A stretch of 36,260 bases of DNA from Chloroflexota bacterium (GCA_003171255.1 PMYK01000029.1:122327-158586), one strand, 5' to 3'. Shown: positions 1 through 6,714, counted from the stretch's first letter. Notes: generated by a model from the sequence alone, not told the origin. Numbers and translations: made by a program.

Positions 1-1886
1 CCCTGCCCGATCCGCACCGGCCCCGAGCCGATGACCAGCGCCGCGGGCCGCTCGACCGGGGGCAGTTCCGGCTCGGAGCCCGAGGCCGCGTACGTGGCGT
101 AGAAGTACGGCGTCTCGGCGGCGAACTCCGCGGCGCACGTGTCCACCATCGCGTAACCGGGCACCAGGCCCAGGTCCATCCGTGCCAGGCGGATCGCCTC
201 GCCCTCGACCCCCGCCATCTGCGCCAGCTCGCGATCCCCGAAACCGGCCCGCTTCACGGTCGCCAGGAGAGTGGCCGCTTCATCGTCCCGTGGCTCCGCG
301 ATCCGCGGCCCCATCCTCCGGACCTCGCGCTCCAGCGCGATCATCCGCTCGAACTCCCACAGGAACCACGCCGAGATCCCCGTGGCGCCGCGGATCGTCT
401 CGGCCGGCATGCCCCGGCGCAGCAGGGCCAGGATCCGCCACAGCCGCGAGTCGGATGGAGCGAGGAACCGCTTCAGCACGATCGGGTACGCGGCGCGTTC
501 GGCGTGGCGCTTGGCCTCGCACAGCAGCCCACCGGAGTCGATAGCCACGAACTCCGGCTCCGACGGCGCCGGCTCGATCAGGTAGTCGAGCGTGGCCGTC
601 CAGGCGGCGTTCTCGGCCAGGAAGCCGGCGCCCGCCTGTTCGAGCGCCCGCAGCGCCTTGTTCAGCGCCGACCCAAAGGTTCGGTCGATCGCCATGACCT
701 CGCCGGTCGCCTTCATCTGGCTGCCGAGCGTTCGGTCGGCCGTGGGGAACTTGTCGAACGGGAAGCGCGGCAGCTTGACCACCACGTAGTCCAGCGCCGG
801 CTCGAAGGCCGCGACCGTGGTCCCGGTCACGACGTTTGGGATCTCCGCCAGCCGCCGACCGGCCGCGATCTGGGCCGCGACGCGCGCGATCGGATAGCCC
901 GTCGCCTTGCTCGCCAGCGCGGAGGATCGGCTGACGCGCGGGTTGACCTCGATGACCGCGTAATCGGTGTAGTCCGGCGAGAGCGCGAACTGGACGTTGC
1001 AGCCGCCCTCCACCCCCAGCGCTCGGATGATCGCCAGGGCCGCGGAACGGAGACGCTGGTGGACCGGGTCCGGCAGAGTCTGGACCGGCGCGACCACGAT
1101 CGAGTCGCCAGTATGGACGCCCAGCGGGTCGACATTCTCCATCGAGCAGACGGCGATGCAGGTGTCGTCCGCGTCGCGCATGACCTCGTATTCGATCTCC
1201 TGCCAGCCGACCAGACAGCGCTCGATCATGACCTGGTGGATGGGGCTGAGTCGCAGGCCCGTGCGCGTCCGCTCCCAGTAGGCCGCCTCGGTCTCGACGA
1301 TGCCGCCACCGGTTCCGCCCATCGTGAAAGCCGGCCGGATGATCGCCGGCAGGCCGATCTTCGCGAGTGCCGCGTGGGCGGCGGCGTCGCGCTCCTCGTC
1401 CGTCTCGCCTTCGACGATGTGGCTGGGCGCATACGGCTGGCCGATTCGGTCGAGGAGGTCGCGGAACAGCTCGCGGTCCTCGGCCATCTCGATCGCCTCG
1501 AGCGGCGTGCCGATCAGCCGGACGTTGTACTTGTCCAGGACGCCGGCCTTAGCCAGGGCCACGGCCAGGTTGAGCCCGGTCTGGCCGCCCAGGCCGGCGA
1601 GGAGCCCCTCCGGCCGCTCTTTGGCGACGACAGCCTCGATGGCCTCGACGGTGAGCGGCTCGAGGTAGACGGCATCGGCCACTTCCGCGTCGGTCATGAT
1701 CGTGGCCGGATTGGAGTTGACCAGGATCGTCCGCACGCCCTCGGCCCGCAGCGCCCGGCAGGCCTGTGTGCCCGCGTAGTCGAACTCGGCCGCCTGCCCG
1801 ATGACCACGGGGCCACTGCCGATGATCAGCGCGCTCTTGGGCTTGACCCGCTCGGCGCGAGGGGCCGGGTTGGCAGGGATTGGCAT
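1..1886 (-). CDS. carB: Carbamoyl-phosphate synthase large subunit (N-terminal 628 residues; cut by window edge)
   Basis: Large subunit of carbamoyl-phosphate synthase, which makes carbamoyl phosphate from bicarbonate, ATP and CarA-supplied ammonia for pyrimidine and arginine synthesis. The visible part holds the start of the first synthetase half (ALIIGSGPVVIGQAAEFDY near residues 19-37), the first ATP-grasp region (IIRPAFTMGGTGGG; VEGGCNVQFAL; VIEVNPRVSRSSALASKATG), the oligomerisation region, and the opening of the second half (ALVIGSGPVRIGQ) at the window edge. The family is usually about 1070 residues, so roughly 40% is missing only because the window ends. The ATG at 1886 is used because homology begins about 18 codons later; no Shine-Dalgarno is visible in front of it, and a TTG ten codons upstream, just past the leader-peptide stop, is an alternative. 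Expression is probably set by the PyrR leader at 1924-2058. carA is 3.5 kb upstream rather than adjacent, which is unusual. Confidence 0.97.
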   Translation of the reverse strand, partial: MPIPANPAPRAERVKPKSALIIGSGPVVIGQAAEFDYAGTQACRALRAEGVRTILVNSNPATIMTDAEVADAVYLEPLTVEAIEAVVAKERPEGLLAGLGGQTGLNLAVALAKAGVLDKYNVRLIGTPLEAIEMAEDRELFRDLLDRIGQPYAPSHIVEGETDEERDAAAHAALAKIGLPAIIRPAFTMGGTGGGIVETEAAYWERTRTGLRLSPIHQVMIERCLVGWQEIEYEVMRDADDTCIAVCSMENVDPLGVHTGDSIVVAPVQTLPDPVHQRLRSAALAIIRALGVEGGCNVQFALSPDYTDYAVIEVNPRVSRSSALASKATGYPIARVAAQIAAGRRLAEIPNVVTGTTVAAFEPALDYVVVKLPRFPFDKFPTADRTLGSQMKATGEVMAIDRTFGSALNKALRALEQAGAGFLAENAAWTATLDYLIEPAPSEPEFVAIDSGGLLCEAKRHAERAAYPIVLKRFLAPSDSRLWRILALLRRGMPAETIRGATGISAWFLWEFERMIALEREVRRMGPRIAEPRDDEAATLLATVKRAGFGDRELAQMAGVEGEAIRLARMDLGLVPGYAMVDTCAAEFAAETPYFYATYAASGSEPELPPVERPAALVIGSGPVRIGQ

Positions 1887-1923
1887 TGTGGGCAGGCGCG
1901 TGGCGGGCTCGGTCAACGGCGGC

Positions 1924-1983
1924 TCAGTCACACAAAAAAGCCACCGGCCCCAAGGCGCGGTGGTTCTGGTTGCGGGTATCCAT
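1924..1983 (-). CDS. carB leader peptide, 19 residues
   Basis: A short ORF reading MDTRNQNHRALGPVAFLCD starts at an ATG placed 5 nt after a very strong GGAGG ribosome binding site and stops 37 nt before carB. The whole intrinsic terminator (1934-1963) lies inside this ORF, so a ribosome translating it would prevent the hairpin from forming. The same arrangement, with a related peptide sharing the HRA core, occurs before carA. The sharing of peptide sequence is largely explained by the shared hairpin arm. Function as a regulatory leader is inference from architecture; the ORF, ribosome binding site and hairpin are seen directly. Confidence 0.75.
   Translation of the reverse strand: MDTRNQNHRALGPVAFLCD
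1934..1963 (-). terminator. Intrinsic terminator (attenuator) in the carB leader
   Basis: On the minus strand CCACCG pairs with CGGTGG, extended by an inner GCC/GGC, and is followed by a run of six T. It sits inside the leader-peptide ORF and upstream of carB, so it must act as a conditional terminator rather than an end-of-operon signal. An equivalent hairpin lies at 6655-6684 before carA. Confidence 0.8.
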
Positions 1984-1993
1984 CGACTCCTCC

Positions 1994-2033
1994 CCGGCCT
2001 CTCTGGACCGGTACGCCGACCTCACAGGACCGG
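1994..2033 (-). promoter_or_regulatory. Tandem PyrR-binding hairpins upstream of carB
   Basis: The leader RNA carries two successive boxes, GGUCCUGUGAGGUC and GGUCCAGAGAGGCC, both matching the known PyrR-binding consensus (ARUCCNGNGAGGYU) at the conserved UCCNGNGAGGY core. Each can fold as a short hairpin closed by CCG/CGG or CCGG/CCGG. The 3' arm of the second hairpin runs straight into the GGGGAGGAG ribosome binding site of the leader peptide, so PyrR-UMP bound here would be expected to hide that site. pyrR itself is not in this window. Confidence 0.85.
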
Positions 2034-2049
2034 CACAAGGGTTCTCCAA

Positions 2050-2058
2050 AGAGTAGCA
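2050..2058 (-). promoter_or_regulatory. Extended -10 promoter of the carB leader
   Basis: Minus strand reads TGCTACTCT, an extended -10 (TGnTAnnnT). It lies about 17 nt upstream of the first PyrR box, and the same element (TGCTAACCT) occupies the equivalent position before carA at 6771-6779. No convincing -35 hexamer is seen, which is common with extended -10 promoters. Confidence 0.55.
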
Positions 2059-2162
2059 CGAAGGACTCTCTCGGGAGCAATACAGGTGTCCACCCCGCAC
2101 TCAAGTGCCTGCCAATGACAGGTCATGGAGGCGGGCCCTGTGCATCCGGTCCGCCCGGAAGT

Positions 2163-2245
2163 CGGCAACGGGTTCAGCTGCTGCCGATCGCGGTCTCGGG
2201 TGCGCAGCCTAGGCAGAACGGCTGCAAGCAGCGACGACATTATCC
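2163..2245 (-). repeat. Possible decayed attC site after the methyltransferase
   Basis: About 44 nt past the methyltransferase stop, the minus strand contains GCTGCTTGCAGCCG and, about 50 nt later, CGGCAGCAGC followed by a GTTGCCG end. The GCTGCT/AGCAGC arms resemble attC L boxes and the position is right for the attC of a third cassette. The outer core boxes do not match the GTTRRRY/RYYYAAC consensus well (GTTGCCG and GGATAAT), so this is at best a relic. A simpler reading is an ordinary hairpin at the gene end. Confidence 0.25.
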
Positions 2246-2288
2246 TACGCGCATCTCACGGCGGAGCCGATGTGACTTGACGGGTACA

Positions 2289-3056
2289 TCAACCCGCCAA
2301 TCCCTTGTGCGCTTCTACGAGATACTCCCTCGCCTCAAAGACCAGACCGGCACCGCTTTCGAGTCGGCGTTGAAGGGTCAACAAGGCCCGTGAGTGGGTT
2401 CCTACGGAGAAGCCCGGCACGAGCCAAGGAACGGCCTTCAGGTAGTAGACGATCGCGCCGACATCGGTGAAACACAGTCGCCCAGACCAGTCCTGGGCGT
2501 TGACGATGGTCAGACCCGCGGCCTTCAATCGGGCTATGTGTTCCTCCAGTGTGTCGTCCGGCCACGGGGGTCTGGCATCGAACGCCGCCAGCAGGTCATG
2601 CGCCCATAGCGCATGGATCTGCTCCGTCAGAAACACCCCGCCGACCGCGAGTATCCGGGCTACTTCGTCGGCATTGAAGCTGGCATGTCGATTCAGGACG
2701 AGGCCGAACTCGCCATCGGGAAAAGGCAATGGACCCGTTTCTGTAAGGACTACATCGAGCACCTGCACCCCAAGTGGCGACAGGCGTTCCGTGGCCAACT
2801 TGAAGTTCGGCGGGTAGTGTTCCGTCGCCACCACTATCTTGGGCCAATCTGCCTGCAGGTCCATGAGCCGTTCGCCCCCGCCGGTATCGAGGTCAATCAC
2901 GGACGAAGACCAGCGCAGAAGTTCAGCCGCCTTTGAAGAGTAGGACCAGGGAATCTGCTCATGGATCATCCGGCCATCCAGGTATGAGAAATCCCATCCT
3001 TCAAACGGCTGTTGCTCTTCTCGTTTCCAGGTTTCCAGAGTCTCGTCCCGATTCAA
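2289..3056 (-). CDS. Class I SAM-dependent methyltransferase (probable third integron cassette gene)
   Basis: A 255-residue small-molecule type methyltransferase of the Methyltransf_11 group. The N-terminal FEGWDFSYLDGR motif is typical of this family, followed by the SAM-binding motif I VIDLDTGGGERL and the FPDGEFGLVLNRH region that corresponds to motif IV. The substrate cannot be told from sequence. The TTG at 3056 is preferred because GGGGAGGA lies 7 nt upstream; the frame remains open to 3119. The gene starts 33 nt after the core end of the attC site at 3089-3223, exactly as cassette genes do. It is clearly less GC-rich than carB. Its own 3' attC is not clear (see 2163-2245), so it could be the last cassette with an eroded site, or a resident gene next to the array. 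Confidence 0.85.
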   Translation of the reverse strand: MNRDETLETWKREEQQPFEGWDFSYLDGRMIHEQIPWSYSSKAAELLRWSSSVIDLDTGGGERLMDLQADWPKIVVATEHYPPNFKLATERLSPLGVQVLDVVLTETGPLPFPDGEFGLVLNRHASFNADEVARILAVGGVFLTEQIHALWAHDLLAAFDARPPWPDDTLEEHIARLKAAGLTIVNAQDWSGRLCFTDVGAIVYYLKAVPWLVPGFSVGTHSRALLTLQRRLESGAGLVFEAREYLVEAHKGLAG

Positions 3057-3088
3057 CGAGTCGTCCTCCCCGCGCGGTGTATGCGATC

Positions 3089-3223
3089 CTCCAACCACGC
3101 TCCGCATCAGCCGCCGCAAGCGACGTTCGTATTACAAGCTCGTTGAGACAACGTTACGTTGCCACTGAACGCCGGCCCTCCGAAGCGAGAAGCGCAGTGG
3201 TCGGCTGCATGCGATTGTTAGGC
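3089..3223 (-). repeat. attC site of the GNAT cassette
   Basis: Minus strand begins with the core box GCCTAAC (3223-3217) and ends with GTTGGAG (3095-3089), 135 nt apart. Inside these, GCATGCAGCCG near the first end pairs with CGGCTGATGC near the second, leaving one unpaired G on the first arm: the extrahelical base that gives attC sites their strand polarity. An inner CCACTG/CAGTGG stem extends the fold. The polarity agrees with the gene direction. The second core differs from GTTRRRY in its last base. Confidence 0.7.
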
Positions 3224-3366
3224 CACCTATTAGCCTATCCGGTTGTTGACCTTGAAATCCACACCAGCGAAACAGATCGTCGTTGCTGACACCAAACAGG
3301 CCATCCACTCAACGATCCATTCCGTTCTCTGCACTGACAGTTGCTCTCACATCGCGTTCCTGCCCA

Positions 3367-3885
3367 TCACGGTGAGTTAGCGCGAAGCGGCATAATGAAA
3401 TACACGCCTCGTTGATTGCCCTCGTGAACTTCTGGTTGTGCTCCAAAACCTAGAGTCAGTTTGATATGATGATTCGCTTCTCGGCCATAGCTGCTGTAAG
3501 ACGCAACTTGAAAACAGTCAAGTTCTTTGGCGCGCTCAATAGCCCACATCTGCAATGCTTTGCCGATGCCCTGACCGCGCCGCACATCCTGTACCGCAAA
3601 GGCATGTATCTTGGCTTCGGTGAGTGCAACGCCATTCAGCACCAAGAGCGGGCAGTGGGCTTCAGGGCCAATGGGCTGGACACCGAAACGCAGGAAGCCC
3701 ACCACCTGCTCATCTTGCAAGGCCACACAAAGGAAGCAGGGCAGATGGCGGGAGTATTCGCCCAGAACAAACGGGGACTGCTCTGGGGCAATCTGCTCCA
3801 AGCGCTGCACAAACTCTCCCCAGCGTGGGTGCGCATTGCTCCATTCCTGAAGTTTGAACGTCGTCGGGGTGTGCGTGTCTGTCAC
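3367..3885 (-). CDS. GNAT family N-acetyltransferase (cassette gene)
   Basis: A 172-residue protein of the GNAT superfamily, which transfers an acetyl group from acetyl-CoA to an amine. The acetyl-CoA binding motif A is clear at VRRGQGIGKALQMWAIERAK near residues 100-119 (R/Q-x-x-G-x-G/A pattern), followed by the usual loop and the terminal strand LTLGFG. The substrate is unknown; antibiotic-modifying GNATs are common in cassettes but nothing here identifies one. Start is GTG at 3885 with GGAGAG about 9 nt upstream; the ATG just before it is in another frame. The gene begins 58 nt after the attC core at 3943 and ends about 144 nt before the next attC; that spacer shows no ORF. GC is lower than that of the host genes. 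Confidence 0.88.
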   Translation of the reverse strand: MTDTHTPTTFKLQEWSNAHPRWGEFVQRLEQIAPEQSPFVLGEYSRHLPCFLCVALQDEQVVGFLRFGVQPIGPEAHCPLLVLNGVALTEAKIHAFAVQDVRRGQGIGKALQMWAIERAKELDCFQVASYSSYGREANHHIKLTLGFGAQPEVHEGNQRGVYFIMPLRANSP

Positions 3886-3942
3886 AGCATTCTTCTCTCC
3901 ATGCGGTTTGCTCCCGACAGTAGACCCATCCCTTGCCGAGTG

Positions 3943-4068
3943 GCCTAACGGATTGGCTCAGCGGCGGGCGGGCGGTGGGCAACGGTCGTGAGGCTTCACA
4001 ATCAAGATCGCGGGCATCATCCCTTTGGGCGGGAGCATCCCGCCCGTCCGCTGGAGCCGGTGTTAGGC
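3943..4068 (-). repeat. attC site of the kinase cassette
   Basis: A textbook attC of 126 nt: minus strand opens with GCCTAAC and closes with GTTAGGC, both perfect core boxes. Inside, GGCTCCAGCGGACGGGCGGG on the first arm pairs with CCCGCCCGCCGCTGAGCC on the second, leaving two unpaired bases (C and A) on the first arm, which is the expected extrahelical-base asymmetry. A further hairpin (GGGCGGG/CCCGCCC) lies in the loop. The site starts 26 nt after the kinase stop codon. Confidence 0.88.
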
Positions 4069-4094
4069 GGCGTTATGGTTCTCTCCGACTATCT

Positions 4095-4568
4095 CTATTC
4101 TCTGCGCTCGAGTTCGTCTGGTGTCGGTTTCTGGAAGAACGCCATCCATGGCTTCATCATGTCCTCGGGAATATGGAAACTTGCCTGCGAAGGCTCCGAA
4201 TTCCTTGCGGCAAGCCGTCGTATCAGCTCATCTTCCGGCACGTCCAGAAAGTGTACTTCGCTACTAGCCCCAAGCTGCTTCGCTCGCAACCGGAAGTCTT
4301 CGCGTTCCTCTCGTGCCCAGAAACCGAAATCGAGAATCACATTCGTTCCCAATGCAAGTGCCCTACTTGCAATGTTCCAAAGCATGGTCTCGATCAGGGT
4401 GTGTCTGGCGTCATGTTCTGGTTCTTCTGCGTCTTGACCAAAGAGGCGCACATGCCATTCATCGGTTGTCAGCCGAAGCGCTGATTGCTCACTCTCAAGC
4501 TTCTCTGCAAGTGTTGTCTTTCCTGAACAAGGCAATCCAACCATCAAATGAAGAGTTGCCACACTCAT
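4095..4568 (-). CDS. P-loop kinase-like AAA/zeta-toxin-type ATPase (cassette gene)
   Basis: About 157 residues. The Walker A motif GLPCSGKTTLA sits near residues 10-20, followed by LTTDEW, a kinase-type substrate loop, and a Walker B-like VILDFGFW near residue 80; the later RRLAARN segment supplies lid arginines. This is the small AAA_33/zeta-like phosphotransferase group that phosphorylates small molecules; chloramphenicol-phosphotransferase-like and toxin-like members share the fold, so the substrate is not assignable. An ATG at 4568 begins the conserved region, with AGGAG unusually close (2 nt); the GTG two codons later gives an 8-nt spacing and may be the real start. The gene lies just inside the array boundary, 25 nt past the GTTAGGC core at 4593-4599. 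Confidence 0.85.
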   Translation of the reverse strand: MSVATLHLMVGLPCSGKTTLAEKLESEQSALRLTTDEWHVRLFGQDAEEPEHDARHTLIETMLWNIASRALALGTNVILDFGFWAREEREDFRLRAKQLGASSEVHFLDVPEDELIRRLAARNSEPSQASFHIPEDMMKPWMAFFQKPTPDELERRE

Positions 4569-4585
4569 TACTCCTGAAGTTCGCA

Positions 4586-4675
4586 CTAGTGCCGCCTAAC
4601 GTCCAGCACTGGGATGCCACCCTCGGACAGGCCGAGCTCAGCCTTTTCGATCGCTGCCAGAAGGAAGGGGTCCAT
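4586..4675 (-). pseudogene. Nucleoside (cytosine-type) deaminase, N-terminal fragment broken at the cassette array
   Basis: Four bases after the nitroreductase stop, an ATG opens a frame whose first 23 residues (MDPFLLAAIEKAELGLSEGG, then IPV) match the start of the zinc nucleoside deaminase family of yeast-type cytosine deaminase and its bacterial relatives. The family then continues with a GxVLV strand and the H[A/C]E and PCxxC zinc motifs. Here the frame instead runs through the GTTAGGC cassette core and stops after six more codons (LDVRRH). No zinc motif is left, so the product cannot be active. The missing 3' part is not found elsewhere in the window. The break at a recombination core suggests interruption by cassette insertion. 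Confidence 0.65.
4593..4599 (-). repeat. Cassette core site GTTAGGC at the array boundary
   Basis: A perfect GTTRRRY core lies in front of the first cassette gene. No matching GCCTAAC-type box is found within 150 nt on the other side, so this is a single core at a boundary, not a full attC. The preceding bases TCCCAGTGCTGGAC form a 12-of-14 inverted repeat with GTCCTCCACTGGGA in the end of the nitroreductase gene, which could let the site fold into an attC-like structure; this may be chance. Confidence 0.5.
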
Positions 4676-4679
4676 GCTC

Positions 4680-5165
4680 TCAGTACTTCTCCCAGTGGAG
4701 GACCTCGTCGAGTGGCTTCTTGTCCACGACGGGAACATGCGCGGCGACGCCGATCGGGACCAGCGCCATCAGGCGCTTCGATGCCGGCACTCCGAGCACG
4801 CGCTTAAGCTCTTCTTCACGGGCCAGGGCATCGCCCTCCACCCAGCACGCACCATAGCCGAGGGCCACGCTCGCGAGGAGCATGTTCTCGATCGCCGCCG
4901 CTCCGTCCTCCACCCACCAGCGCGACGACGTGTCCATTACGACCGCCACGACCGCCCCGGCCTTCGCAATCCAGGCCCCAGCGATGGCGAGGCTCTCCAG
5001 CATGGGCCGAGTCGTCACGACGACGAATTCCCACGGCTGCCGGTTCGAGCCGGACGCCGCGAGCCGGCCGCAGTCCACAATGGTCTGCAGGTCCGACCTC
5101 GGAACGACTTTGCCGGTGAATTGGCGAATGCTCCGTCGATCACGGATCGCGTCCACGGTCTCCAA
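4680..5165 (-). CDS. Nitroreductase family protein
   Basis: An FMN-dependent oxidoreductase-like protein of about 161 residues, at the short end for the family. RDRRSIRQF near the N-terminus and AASGSNRQPWEF near residues 40-51 are the FMN phosphate and isoalloxazine contacts; GYGACWVEG and the terminal KPLDEVLHWEKY are also family hallmarks. The physiological substrate is unknown. TTG at 5165 is preferred since AGGAG lies 8 nt upstream; the frame stays open to a GTG at 5186. It ends 4 nt before the broken deaminase and probably formed an operon with it. GC matches the host genes, so this gene is outside the cassette array. The 220 nt between it and the carA stop shows no gene. Confidence 0.9.
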   Translation of the reverse strand: METVDAIRDRRSIRQFTGKVVPRSDLQTIVDCGRLAASGSNRQPWEFVVVTTRPMLESLAIAGAWIAKAGAVVAVVMDTSSRWWVEDGAAAIENMLLASVALGYGACWVEGDALAREEELKRVLGVPASKRLMALVPIGVAAHVPVVDKKPLDEVLHWEKY

Positions 5166-5406
5166 ATGTGCTGCTCCTGACTCCACTCATCCGCGGCACC
5201 CGTCCGGGGCTCGACGTCAGCTGACCCGCATGCCGCCCGCCAAGCATCTCAGATCACCGTCGCGCGGTCCCGGCGCTCCATACGGCTTCACCCATGGAAC
5301 GAATACGGCAGGACGCAAACGGTGAGTCCGGGCGGATCTGATCACGGCGGGGGCGTCACCTTCTCCTGATGGCGACCACTGACGGCGGCCGGATCTGGAG
5401 CAGCCT

Positions 5407-6651
5407 CTAGCCTCGGTCCATCCCCTGCAGCCGGCGCTTGAGCTCGGCCGTGTCCATGTGGATCGGCTCGACTCGCCCGACGGTGGGTTCCGGCTCCGAG
5501 CCGCCGTGTCGGGCGCGGGCGGCGGAGACGAAGCGGTCGAAGACCGCCAGCGCGTCCAGCGGACCCGGGCCGCCTTCGGGGTGGTACTGAACCGTCTCGA
5601 TCGGCAGGGTGCTGTGGCGCAGCCCCTCGACCGATCCGTCGTTGAGGTCGATCTGGCTGACCACGAAGCCACTCGCCGCCGGCAGCGTTTCGCCGATGAC
5701 CGTGACCTCGTGGTTCTGGGCGGTGACCTGGACAAGGCCCGTCTCGAGGTCCTTGACTGGATGATTGGCGGCGTGGTGGCCGAACGGCAGCCGACGTGTA
5801 CTCGCCCCCGCCGCCCGACCGATGATCTGGTGGCCAAGGCAGATGCCCAGCAGCGGGCGGCCGTCGGCAATCGCGGCGCGGCCCAGGGCGACCGGACCGC
5901 CCAGTCGGGCGGGGTCGCCGGGCCCCGGCGAGAAGACGACGCCGTCGATTTCGGGGGCGAGGGCCTCGGCGGCCGTCGCGGTGTGGGGCAGGACTCGCAC
6001 CCGTGCCCCACGGCGTCGAAGGCTGCGGACGATGTTCGTCTTCAATCCGAAATCGAGGATGGCGACCAGCGGACCGCCCTCGGACGGGTCGCCTTCGTCG
6101 CGCGCCGCCACCGGCGAGACGAGAGCCACGAAGTCCTGGTCCTCCCAGCGGGGCACGGCTCGGGCGAGCGCACGAGCCTCTTCAGGGTCGGTCTGGCCGG
6201 GAGCGGTCACGACTGCCCGAAGGCAGCCGTTGGATCGGAGGTGTCGGGCCAGAGCGCGGGTGTCGATGCCTGCGATGGCGGGTATCCCGGCCTCGCGCAG
6301 CATCGTGGCGAGCTGTCGGGCGTCGTCGAGGACGGCGGCGGTGGCGTTGGCCACGATGAGCCCACGCAGCCAGGGCCGCTCGGACTGGTCGTCGTATCGG
6401 ACGCGGCCGTAGTTGCCGATCAGGGGGTAGGTCATGACGACGAGCTGGCCGGCGTAGGACGGATCGGTGGCGATCTCCTGGTAGCCGGTCTGGCTGGTGT
6501 TCACGACCAGGTCGCCCTGGCCGGCTCGCTGCGCCCCGAAGGCGACGCCCGGAAAGAGCCGGCCGTCCTCGAGGGCGAGGAGCGCCGGCCCATAGTCGCC
6601 GACCCTGGGATCGACGACGGCGCTGGATCGGGGGAAGGGCGGCTGCTTCAT
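5407..6651 (-). CDS. carA: Carbamoyl-phosphate synthase small (glutaminase) subunit
   Basis: 414 residues. The N-terminal CPSase small-chain domain is seen in LALEDGRLFPGVAFG, VVNTSQTGYQE and DPSYAGQLVVMTYPLIGNYG; the C-terminal class I glutamine amidotransferase domain has the nucleophile Cys271 in GICLGHQ and the catalytic histidine in YHPEGGPGP. It releases ammonia from glutamine for channelling into CarB. The ATG at 6651 overlaps the stop of the leader peptide (ATGA), so translation is probably coupled; no separate ribosome binding site is present because the terminator hairpin occupies that position. The C-terminal tail after the glutaminase domain (about 40 residues from RHGGSEPEP) is longer than usual. 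Confidence 0.97.
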   Translation of the reverse strand: MKQPPFPRSSAVVDPRVGDYGPALLALEDGRLFPGVAFGAQRAGQGDLVVNTSQTGYQEIATDPSYAGQLVVMTYPLIGNYGRVRYDDQSERPWLRGLIVANATAAVLDDARQLATMLREAGIPAIAGIDTRALARHLRSNGCLRAVVTAPGQTDPEEARALARAVPRWEDQDFVALVSPVAARDEGDPSEGGPLVAILDFGLKTNIVRSLRRRGARVRVLPHTATAAEALAPEIDGVVFSPGPGDPARLGGPVALGRAAIADGRPLLGICLGHQIIGRAAGASTRRLPFGHHAANHPVKDLETGLVQVTAQNHEVTVIGETLPAASGFVVSQIDLNDGSVEGLRHSTLPIETVQYHPEGGPGPLDALAVFDRFVSAARARHGGSEPEPTVGRVEPIHMDTAELKRRLQGMDRG

Positions 6652-6704
6652 ACGAAAAGGCCACCGGCCTCGCGGGCTCGGTGGTCTGGCTTGCAGGTGC
6701 TCAT
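6648..6704 (-). CDS. carA leader peptide, 18 residues
   Basis: The ORF MSTCKPDHRAREAGGLFV starts 5 nt after GGAGG and ends with a TGA overlapping the carA ATG. The terminator hairpin 6655-6684 lies completely inside it. Compared with the carB leader, the position, ribosome binding site, M-x-T start and HRA core are shared. The stop-start overlap means that ribosomes finishing the leader can reinitiate on carA, giving a second reason for translation of the leader to be needed. Confidence 0.75.
   Translation of the reverse strand: MSTCKPDHRAREAGGLFV
6655..6684 (-). terminator. Intrinsic terminator (attenuator) in the carA leader
   Basis: Minus strand CCACCG pairs with CGGTGG, with an inner GCC/GGC extension, followed by CTTTTC. 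The T run is shorter than before carB (four versus six). The hairpin directly precedes the carA start codon. Confidence 0.7.
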
Positions 6705-6714
6705 CGACTCCTCC

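Larger units (their letters stand above)
3089..4599 (-). mobile_element. Integron-type gene cassette array without integrase (CALIN-like)
   Basis: Two consecutive cassettes run in the minus direction: kinase gene plus attC 3943-4068, then GNAT gene plus attC 3089-3223; the methyltransferase follows as a likely third. The array starts at a GTTAGGC core at 4593-4599, where a deaminase gene is broken off. The gene order, common orientation, one gene per unit, short distance from core to start codon, attC immediately after each stop codon, and lower GC than the flanking genes all fit integron cassettes. No integrase gene or attI is seen in the window. The array separates carA from carB. Confidence 0.75.

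Noticed and set aside
504-2393. Long plus-strand open frame of 629 codons
   Set aside because: It is antisense to carB and its leader; composition is Arg/Gly/Asp-rich without any domain, typical of a shadow frame in high-GC DNA.
3134-3223. Shorter version of the attC site ending at GTTGTCT near 3134
   Set aside because: The inner boxes pair far better with GGCGGCTGATGC further on, giving the 135-nt site 3089-3223 with correct extrahelical base.
3224-3366. Possible extra gene or site between the GNAT stop and its attC
   Set aside because: No frame with ribosome binding site and no second pair of core boxes; it is taken as the 3' non-coding part of the GNAT cassette.
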